Shown piece after piece: positions 14,663 to 19,986 of a stretch of 19,986 nt of DNA. How positions within the stretch are numbered: the first letter of the stretch is position 1; the number at the start of each line of letters is the position of its first letter. Below the pieces are notes generated by a model. It saw only the letters and a program-made list of their open reading frames with translations, was not told the DNA's origin and made no database searches. Position numbers and translations under genes: made by a program. The DNA is taken from positions 1 to 19,986 of the forward strand of contig JASHRR010000893.1 in NCBI GenBank assembly GCA_030037185.1. The letters are read 5' to 3'. The stretch comes from Xanthobacteraceae bacterium. GTDB taxonomy: Bacteria > Pseudomonadota > Alphaproteobacteria > Rhizobiales > Xanthobacteraceae.

Positions 14663-15047
14663 GAGCATCGTTCCGGACTTTGATCATATTGGATCAATGT
14701 CTGCGCCATCGCCGGGTTTGTCCCGGCAAAGATACTTCCCGGCGCGCCCTTTCCTCTCGTCTTGCCGTGTGAACGCAGGGGCCATTTCCCTTGGGGGAAC
14801 GTTCGTTCAAACGTTCAAAGCCGCGACCCAGGAACGCCGCCGCGGTGGCCGGCATTAGCTTGCCGCGTGAGTTAGCAGCACCCCTCACGCGGCCCTGGCC
14901 CTTTGGTTCTCTGTCTCTTCCCAAAGGGCTGGGGCTCCAGGACACAATTGGCGAACCGGACGCCGCCGGGCGGGGTCGCCTGTGCATTGCTCCGAAGGCC
15001 CGCCGGGCGAGCGCGGCTGACGCCCCTAGCGCCTGGCCGCCAACCGG
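14663..15047. other. Intergenic region between convergent genes
   Basis: No gene is supported in these 385 bases. Contents: TTGAT-N8-ATCAA (14680-14697, spacing too wide for an FNR/FixK box), the dispersed palindrome GCCGGG-TTTGT-CCCGGC (14711-14727), and an inverted repeat GAACGTT-N6-AACGTTC (14797-14816). No T-run terminator was found. Open frames here are short and unrecognised. Confidence 0.5.
14711..14727. repeat. Short GC palindrome, copy 2
   Basis: GCCGGG-TTTGT-CCCGGC is a 6-bp stem with a 5-base loop, like the 10464-10482 copy. It lies after the haem membrane protein gene. Confidence 0.4.
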
Positions 15048-15686
15048 CTAGACCGACTCGGGCGGCATCGAGCGGCGCATGGCCACAAACCCCGGCAGCA
15101 GTTCGATGCGCCTGAGCCAAGCGCGCACATGGCCATAGGGATCGAGAGACACGCCTCCCTCCGGGGCATGCGCCGTATAAGAGTAGATCGCAACATCCGC
15201 AATGGTGGGCGTGTCGCCGACCAGGTACCGCCGGCCGGCCAAATAGCCGTCAACGACATCAAAAAGCTGCCGGCTGATTGCCTGGGCGCACGCGATATCG
15301 AGCTTGGCGCCGAATAGGACAACACGACGTGCCGAGGACGGCCCATAGGCCAGTTGGCCGGCGGCCACCGAGAGCCACTGTTGCACCCGGGCTAACCCGA
15401 CAGCATCGCGCGGCAACCAGCGCGCCGTGAGATCATAGCGCGTCGCGAGATAGACCAGAATGGCATTGCTGTCCGCGATCGCGATGTCGCCGTCCTCAAT
15501 GACGGGAACCTGACCGAACGGATTGTTCTTGCCAACGAAATCCGGCGCCTTGTGGGCGCCCCGCACCATATTGACGTCGATCAGCTCGTAGGGAAGCCCG
15601 AGAAGCGACAGCAGCAACTCGACGCGGTGCGCGTGCCCGGACAAAGCGTGGCGATAGAGGCGAATGGGTTTAGCAGGAGTCGTCAC
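15048..15686 (-). CDS. Glutathione S-transferase family protein
   Basis: The product has 212 residues, normal length. The N-terminal thioredoxin-like domain reads IRLYRHALSGHAHRVELLLSLLGLPYELIDV, then the cis-proline segment FGQVPVIEDGDIAIADSNAILVYLA (about 57-81), which binds the glutathione gamma-glutamyl part (D-S-N in place of E-S). The helical C-terminal domain starts near residue 90 and carries YLVGDTPTIADVAIYSY, the N-capping box motif of GSTs. The likely catalytic residue is the Ser/His in LSGHAHR; there is no Cys there. The start is GTG 15686, supported by GGAGGACC six bases upstream. It is cytoplasmic and conjugates or reduces electrophiles with glutathione; the substrate cannot be told. 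It stands alone, convergent with the haem membrane protein gene. Confidence 0.9.
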   Translation of the reverse strand: MTTPAKPIRLYRHALSGHAHRVELLLSLLGLPYELIDVNMVRGAHKAPDFVGKNNPFGQVPVIEDGDIAIADSNAILVYLATRYDLTARWLPRDAVGLARVQQWLSVAAGQLAYGPSSARRVVLFGAKLDIACAQAISRQLFDVVDGYLAGRRYLVGDTPTIADVAIYSYTAHAPEGGVSLDPYGHVRAWLRRIELLPGFVAMRRSMPPESV

Positions 15687-15830
15687 GACGGTCCTCCGGG
15701 AAGATGGCGGCTCAGGGCGACCCGATGACTGCCCTTGATTGCCGCTGAGTGGAACCGGTTATCCGGCCCCTGGCATGATGGCCCCCACTGAAAGGCAAAG
15801 CCTGTAATCGGCAGCATCGATCAAATTCCC

Positions 15831-15842
15831 TGACAATTGTCA
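15831..15842. promoter_or_regulatory. Perfect 12-bp palindrome, possible operator
   Basis: TGACAATTGTCA is self-complementary without spacer. It lies 145 bases upstream of the GST start and resembles GntR/TetR-type operators in form. No regulator gene is next to it, so its role is unproven. Confidence 0.3.
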
Positions 15843-16357
15843 CCCCTTTGCGTATTCCTGTCCGTCCCTGACCGAGTATCGATTGTCGCCAGCAGATCGT
15901 CCGCAGTGCTTGGTAACTGAATATTGCGGTCCTGGCGTGGGGAGGAACGCGTGCCATACGATCAAATTATGGAACATCGTGATGCGTCCCGACTGGCGTT
16001 TGATGAGCGTCGAATACGCGGCGTCGGCGGCAGGTGCATTGGTGGTTGCGTCCTGATAGAGAACGGAATCCGAATACGCAAACGAATGCGCAGGATTGAA
16101 ACCAGTTCCAGAAAAATGCAAAAGGAAAACGGTGTGTTGCAAATGCAGGAGTCGCCTCGTCTCTAAACCCAAAAATCCGGGGAGAAAATCGAGCCTGCTG
16201 AACTGATTCGGGGCTCTGAATGGGCGAAGGCGATTTGCAGAACGGACGAGAGCGCCTCCAGATGATGGCCTCGCCTCCTCGAAACCCAGCAGCCGAAACG
16301 GCCGTAGTCGACCGCCTCGAAACAGCATAGTCTTTGGGCGCGGCCCAGGAGATGGCT

Positions 16358-16408
16358 CCCGGGTGCGCCACTTCGGAAGGTGTCACTGCCGAGCGTCGCG
16401 CACCTGGG
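16358..16408 (+). promoter_or_regulatory. Structured leader candidate upstream of the ModA-like gene
   Basis: CCCGGGTGCGC (16358-16368) pairs with GCGCACCTGGG (16398-16408) over 11 bp with one G-U. Inside the 29-base interior, CACTT and AAGGTG can form a further small hairpin with a CGGA loop. The element ends 59 bases before ATG 16468. No U-run follows. It matches no riboswitch class I can recognise. Confidence 0.35.
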
Positions 16409-16467
16409 TGGGTAGCGATGAATGTCGCATGAGACGAACTGGCAAACGCCTCCATAGGAGGGCAGGC

Positions 16468-17232
16468 ATGAAGTGCGCAGGCGTTATCATTGGGTTAGCT
16501 TTTGCTCTCGGGACCCGCGTCGAGGGAGCAGAAATTAAGGTCGTCTCCACCGGCGGAGCGAGGGCCGTGATGACGAGCATCGTGCCTGAATTCGAACGCA
16601 AGTCGGGGCACAAGGTTCGCATCGACTTCGGGACGCCCGGAAACATGCGGGACAGACTGCTGCAGGGAGAAGCCGCTGATGTTGCGGTTGCGATTGCAGC
16701 AATCCTGCCTGACCTAGAAAAGGCCGGCAAGATCGCAGCCGGCACGCGCACGGAGTTTGCGGCCAGTTACGTCGGAGTTGTAGTGCGTGCAGGCGCGCCA
16801 AAGCTCGAACTGAGCACACCTGACGGCCTGAAGCGAGCGATTCTCGCGGCCAAGACGGTCGCACTGTCCGATCCAAAAGCGGGCACCCAGCTTGGAGCCA
16901 CATTTATCGGCGCCGCGGATCGCCTCGGCTTCGGTGCAGATCTACGATCCCGCACGAAACTCATTCCCGGCCCCGGATCAGACGTGGCCGAAGCCGTGGC
17001 GAGAGGAGAGGCGGACCTCGGTGTCACCTTGATAAGTGAAATACTGCCGGTGGCCGGCGCTGCGCTAGGCGGTGAATTGCCGTCAGGCATCATGCCACCC
17101 ACTGTCATCCATGCTTTTTTAGTATCGGGGGCAAAGGATGCCGAAACAGCGAGGGTCTTTCTCGATTTTCTGCGCTCCGCCGACGCCAGCGGAATAATCG
17201 AGGCCAAGGGAATGAAGCCGGGGCCGCGATAG
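16468..17232 (+). CDS. ModA-like periplasmic substrate-binding protein (orphan)
   Basis: The product has 254 residues. Signal peptide 1 to about 21 (MKCAGVIIGLAFALGTRVEG, cut before AEIKV). The mature part has the type II periplasmic binding fold of molybdate/tungstate-type binding proteins: EIKVVSTGGARAVMTSIVPEFERKSGHKVRIDFGTPGNMRDRLLQGEAADVAV. The hinge strands follow (VALSDPKAGTQLGATF), then DVAEAVARGEADLGVTLISEILPV and a last helix ETARVFLDFL. ATG 16468 has AGGAGGGC seven to eight bases upstream. The family often appears without a permease in Bradyrhizobium-like genomes, where such orphan proteins are labelled molybdate-binding or simply substrate-binding. No modB or modC lies here. The ligand could be an oxyanion or a small organic acid; this cannot be read from the sequence. 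Confidence 0.85.
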   Translation: MKCAGVIIGLAFALGTRVEGAEIKVVSTGGARAVMTSIVPEFERKSGHKVRIDFGTPGNMRDRLLQGEAADVAVAIAAILPDLEKAGKIAAGTRTEFAASYVGVVVRAGAPKLELSTPDGLKRAILAAKTVALSDPKAGTQLGATFIGAADRLGFGADLRSRTKLIPGPGSDVAEAVARGEADLGVTLISEILPVAGAALGGELPSGIMPPTVIHAFLVSGAKDAETARVFLDFLRSADASGIIEAKGMKPGPR

Positions 17233-17477
17233 CTGCAGCCTAAAGTTTTTGTCCCAGCCTCTAGGCAGCGGTTTACCAGACCCCGCTAGCAAGAGGAGAC
17301 GTTGCAATCAGGTTCAAGACTCACCCTGGGGTGCTCCTTAAGCTCCAGGCTCTGAAAGGCAAGGCAGCAGACAAGCTCGGGATAGAGGGTCTTGCGCAAA
17401 CGCCGTCACCGGCGATGCGGGACCGAGGGTGGGGATGGCAAGAGGCGAGATGGGGCGCGGTTTGCGTCAGTACTGGT

Positions 17478-18938
17478 TCAGTTGGCACCCAGGCTTTCCC
17501 GCAACCTCATGACTTGCGGCCGGAGTCTTTCGCAACCGAGCTCATGCTCGAAGCGGATCACTTGGTCAGGTACTTGACTGGCGCGAAGGCGCGTCAGTCT
17601 CTCCTGGTCACGCTTGCAGATTTGTTCTTGCGGCACCGGGGAGGGCGTGACCTGCGGCCCTGCGTCAGCGGCCGGACCCAACTCGCGGGCCTGCGCTGGC
17701 TGACGGGCCTTGTCGCCGTCGCGTTCCCACTCAGGAGAAACGCTTTCCAGCAATCTGAGAAGTTGGGGTCGCAGTCTCTCGCAGCCAAGCTCGCGTGCGA
17801 AGCGAACCACCTCGTCGCGCACTTGGGTGGCACGCAAGCGGACGAGCTTCTCTTGATCGCGCTTGCAGGCCTGCTCTTGCGTCATCGACGCCGGGCGAAG
17901 GTTCGTCGGTGGCGCAACCGGCGGCACGAGGGTCGGCTGTTGTTTCTGCCGCTCGGCTTCAACCTCAGCCTTCGACGCCGGGCCTTGTTCGCGGCCCTGC
18001 GCGGCCAACTCGCGGGCGAGCCGCTCCCGCTCAAGGATCGTCAAGCGATATTGGGCGTCGGACGCGCGGGAGGATGAAGGGAATCGATCGATGAAATCGC
18101 GGAATGCCGCCAGATCTGCGGTGTCCTTGATGCGCTCCCAAACGGGCCTGTCGTTTTGGTTGAGATAATATTCATCGGTTAGCGAGATGACTAATTCGGG
18201 ACGCTGCCGGCCGTTGGTCTGCTGAATCACGTCGGCGGCGACACGCCGGAACATCGTCCCGATTTCGACACCTGCCTCCCGCATCCGCTTGAGCAGCGCG
18301 GCCGTAAACGGGCTGTTCCGGCCGCTGCCGTCGGCCGCGACCTGATCGGCCGCGGTCGCGTAGATCACCACCGCCCCCTGCGCCTTGTCGATTCGGGCGA
18401 GACCCCGGACCTGCTCGGCATTGCGAGCGAGGCTCGTCGTTCTTCGTGACAGCCCGTCCACCACGGGGTTGTTGCGGCAAGCATCCAGGATCATGATCTT
18501 GACCCCAGCGGCGTGGTCTAGGCCGGCGCGAACATCGTCAAGCGAGACCGTCTGGTAGCGCACGCTGATTTCATCTTCCAGCTCCGCGTCCGTCGGCATC
18601 AAGTAGTTTTGCCCCTGATACTGAAGGGCGTGGCCGGCGTAGTAGAAGAGGGCCGCATCCGCATTAATCGCCGCGCGTGCGAACCCGGTCATGGCGAGAT
18701 CGAAATCCCGCTTGCTGGCGTCGAGTGTGAGGATCACCTCAAATCCCAAGCTGCGCAGAGTTGCCGCCACGTCCTCGGCATCCCTTCTGGGATTGAAGAG
18801 AACGAGGTTGGAACTCTTGTATTGGGAGTTGCCGACGACGAGCGCTACGCGTCGCTCTGCCGACGCCGCACTGACCGAAAGCACCATCACAACGACACCG
18901 CACAGGGCGGCGACCCATGATGAAATGGACTTGTTCAC
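17478..18938 (-). CDS. Exported caspase-like (peptidase C14) protein with two C-terminal repeats
   Basis: The product has 486 residues. Signal peptide 1 to about 27 (VAALCGVVVMVLSVSAASA). The caspase p20-like domain covers about 28-260: RRVALVVGNSQY, catalytic His103 in ALFYYAGHALQYQGQNYLMP, catalytic Cys154 in KIMILDACRNNP, and GVEIGTMFRRVAADV. Both residues of the dyad are present, so it should be an active cysteine peptidase. A short helical part FRDFIDRFPSSSRASDAQYRL (280-300) follows, then a Gln/Glu/Pro-rich linker. Two copies of a 47-residue repeat stand at 354-400 and 437-483 (QEQ-x-CKRDQE and LGCERLRPQ), with cysteines 28 residues apart in each. The start is ATG 18938. Bacterial exported caspase-like proteins are common in Bradyrhizobium-like genomes, with unknown targets. 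It stands alone, facing the ModA-like gene. Confidence 0.88.
   Translation of the reverse strand: MNKSISSWVAALCGVVVMVLSVSAASAERRVALVVGNSQYKSSNLVLFNPRRDAEDVAATLRSLGFEVILTLDASKRDFDLAMTGFARAAINADAALFYYAGHALQYQGQNYLMPTDAELEDEISVRYQTVSLDDVRAGLDHAAGVKIMILDACRNNPVVDGLSRRTTSLARNAEQVRGLARIDKAQGAVVIYATAADQVAADGSGRNSPFTAALLKRMREAGVEIGTMFRRVAADVIQQTNGRQRPELVISLTDEYYLNQNDRPVWERIKDTADLAAFRDFIDRFPSSSRASDAQYRLTILERERLARELAAQGREQGPASKAEVEAERQKQQPTLVPPVAPPTNLRPASMTQEQACKRDQEKLVRLRATQVRDEVVRFARELGCERLRPQLLRLLESVSPEWERDGDKARQPAQARELGPAADAGPQVTPSPVPQEQICKRDQERLTRLRASQVPDQVIRFEHELGCERLRPQVMRLRESLGAN
17490..17630 (-). repeat. Coding repeat, copy 2 (caspase-like protein tail)
   Basis: Residues 437-483 of the caspase-like protein: QEQICKRDQERLTRLRASQ, then VIRFEHELGCERLRPQ. 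It is about 75% identical to copy 1 by eye. It ends three codons before the stop, so the duplication reaches the C-terminus. Confidence 0.75.
17739..17879 (-). repeat. Coding repeat, copy 1 (caspase-like protein tail)
   Basis: Residues 354-400: QEQACKRDQEKLVRLRATQ, then VVRFARELGCERLRPQ. The period to copy 2 is 83 residues (249 bases), including a variable Pro/Gln/Ala-rich linker. Confidence 0.75.
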
Positions 18939-19026
18939 ATCCGACTCCGGATTTCGATCCCTTCTAGGCCTATTATATCGCTCTGCCAGGTTCGCGCCAT
19001 TACAGAATGTTCACCAGGACGCCCCA

Positions 19027-19911
19027 TCAGTGATCAACGGCCCGGCGGAGCGGCGGCCGGCGTCCCGTCGCAGTCACCGTAACCCTGATCTGCTTGGAAT
19101 AGACCGGGGGTTCATGGGGAACGTGATTCTCGTCACCAAGGAGAAGCTGGAGCGTATGCTGTCCGAGGGGAAGCGTGATCTGTGCTTCGGTTTGTCCCGC
19201 ACCAAAATGCAGGTGATTAAAATCATTGGGAATGGGTTCATCCAGCGGCGGAAGCGGGGCGTCTATGATGAGATGATGGTGGCCGGTATTGGCTTTCTCA
19301 ACACCGGCCGGTGCTACTCCCATGTTGATGAGGCCAAAGCGTATGGTCGGCCGACGCGTCACGTAGGCTCCATCGTTTGGGTAGATGAAATAAACCTTGG
19401 CATTAGGGGCGGAGGGATGTCGAAGCGACGCTTCGGGTACCGAGGCAGTGTCGACAACCCTGACCCGGATGCGCTCGGACATTACCGGCGGCGAATGCGG
19501 GATGTGTCCGCTGTCTCCCAATAGAAGCTGGAGGGTGTGCTCCCCAGGGGCCAGGTTCACTTCGGCCTCAGTCTGGCCGGCGCCAAAATGCAGGTGATTG
19601 AAGTCGCTAGGGATCGGCTGATCCAACGGCGGCAGGTCGGAATCGATGATCAGATGGTGGTGTCCGGTATTCTGCCGATCGGTTCCCGCCGGCGCCACTC
19701 CCATACCGCGAAGCCCAAAACGAATGGTCGGCTTGGCTGGCAGCGTGTCACCATCCTTAAGCTCGATGAAATAAACAGCGGCCCCCGGAGGTGACGGTGT
19801 TGGTCCGCCAGTTGCGGCCTGACCGTAGGCGGCTCCCAAAGCGCCAGCCTCGACCAAGAATGCAAGCGCGGCAGACATCAATGTGGTTGATGCGAGTGTC
19901 GTTGAGGACAA
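19027..19911 (-). CDS. Exported protein with two tandem DUF4399 domains
   Basis: The product has 294 residues. The start is TTG 19911, supported by GGAGGG 8-9 bases upstream; the first ATG, eleven codons later, has no such site and would cut the signal peptide. Signal peptide 1 to about 31 (ALAFLVEAGALGAAYGQA). Two DUF4399 units cover residues 46-151 and 173-278, each with VYFI, PTIRFGL, MGVAPAG, NTGHHHLIID, PLPPLD-type loop, DFNHLHFGAGQTEA, HTLQLLLGD and a closing HxPHxPPV-x4-IRV. The histidine clusters are conserved in both units and could bind a metal such as copper, but this is not established. Family members usually have one unit, so this is an internal duplication. Periplasmic and function unknown. 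It is followed on the same strand by the caspase-like gene after 88 bases. Confidence 0.88.
   Translation of the reverse strand: MSSTTLASTTLMSAALAFLVEAGALGAAYGQAATGGPTPSPPGAAVYFIELKDGDTLPAKPTIRFGLRGMGVAPAGTDRQNTGHHHLIIDSDLPPLDQPIPSDFNHLHFGAGQTEAEVNLAPGEHTLQLLLGDSGHIPHSPPVMSERIRVRVVDTASVPEASLRHPSAPNAKVYFIYPNDGAYVTRRPTIRFGLINMGVAPAGVEKANTGHHHLIIDAPLPPLDEPIPNDFNHLHFGAGQTEAQITLPLGQHTLQLLLGDENHVPHEPPVYSKQIRVTVTATGRRPPLRRAVDH
19078..19395 (-). repeat. DUF4399 coding repeat, unit 2
   Basis: Residues 173-278. It has the same motifs in the same order as unit 1 with a 127-residue (381-base) period. The nucleotide similarity is visible around CAAAATGCAGGTGATT in both. Confidence 0.75.
19459..19776 (-). 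repeat. DUF4399 coding repeat, unit 1
   Basis: Residues 46-151. It is the better match to the usual single-domain form, directly after the signal peptide and a short Pro-rich linker. Confidence 0.75.
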
Positions 19912-19986
19912 GCTGAATCCCTCCGCCAGAGAAAGATGGCCAGCTCGGTATCATAGCGCGTCGAAATGTGAAACGGGCTTACCTAA

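Larger units (their letters stand above)
15687..16467. other. Long intergenic region between the GST and binding-protein genes
   Basis: No gene is supported in these 781 bases. Several open frames exist on both strands but none resembles a protein. Notable sites: the 12-bp palindrome TGACAATTGTCA (15831-15842), a lower-GC patch at about 16060-16180 with repeated GAATACGC/GAATGCGC-like words, and an 11-bp stem at 16358-16408 just upstream of the binding-protein gene. The region should contain promoters for both divergent neighbours. Confidence 0.5.

Noticed and set aside
14680..14697. FNR/FixK-type box TTGAT-N8-ATCAA
   Set aside because: The spacer should be four bases, and no suitable downstream gene start follows.
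15712..16455. Several open frames on both strands in the gap between GST and the binding protein
   Set aside because: They overlap each other in several frames, lack ribosome sites and resemble no family.
1..19986. tRNA, rRNA, CRISPR array, prophage, toxin-antitoxin or conjugation genes
   Set aside because: Looked for along both strands; no cloverleaf, no regular short repeats with spacers and no hallmark proteins were found.

Overview
The window looks like chromosomal DNA of a GC-rich alphaproteobacterium, most likely order Hyphomicrobiales near Bradyrhizobium/Rhodopseudomonas. This rests on the parE sequence style, the codon use, GTG and TTG starts with strong Shine-Dalgarno sites, and REP-like intergenic palindromes of the kind common in that group. 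It is an inference, not a database result.

Layout. 1-1101: 3' half of parE (+). 1167-1680: decayed IS607-family element (tnpA and tnpB scraps joined by an internal deletion), then tandem hairpins and a terminator. 1727-2184 (-): YfcE-like metallophosphoesterase broken by two frameshifts. 2301-2522 (-): a 73-residue SelW/Rdx-type reading frame with an in-frame UGA exactly where the redox motif CxxU needs selenocysteine, followed at the right distance by a SECIS-like hairpin. This is the most notable item here. 3212-6675 (+): two tandem paralogous exported proteins, each with a carboxypeptidase-regulatory-like domain, one CxxCH haem site and a Vgb-like beta-propeller. 7524-10434 (+): Lrp/AsnC regulator, ornithine aminotransferase and an arginine dihydrolase/dimethylargininase-type enzyme, a likely arginine-to-glutamate semialdehyde module. 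10932-12299 (+): RhlE-type DEAD-box helicase. 12538-13713 (-) and 13787-14662 (+): a divergent pair, an exported protein of unknown function and an MsrQ/ferric-reductase-like haem membrane protein. 15048-15686 (-): glutathione S-transferase. 16468-17232 (+): orphan ModA-like periplasmic binding protein. 17478-18938 (-): exported caspase-like protein with two C-terminal repeats. 19027-19911 (-): exported protein with two DUF4399 domains.

Most genes are monocistronic with their own ribosome binding sites; rocD and the amidinohydrolase-type gene form the clearest operon. Exported or membrane proteins dominate (six of about twelve intact genes). No tRNA, rRNA, CRISPR array, phage or conjugation gene was seen. 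Long open frames opposite the real genes are GC-driven shadows.
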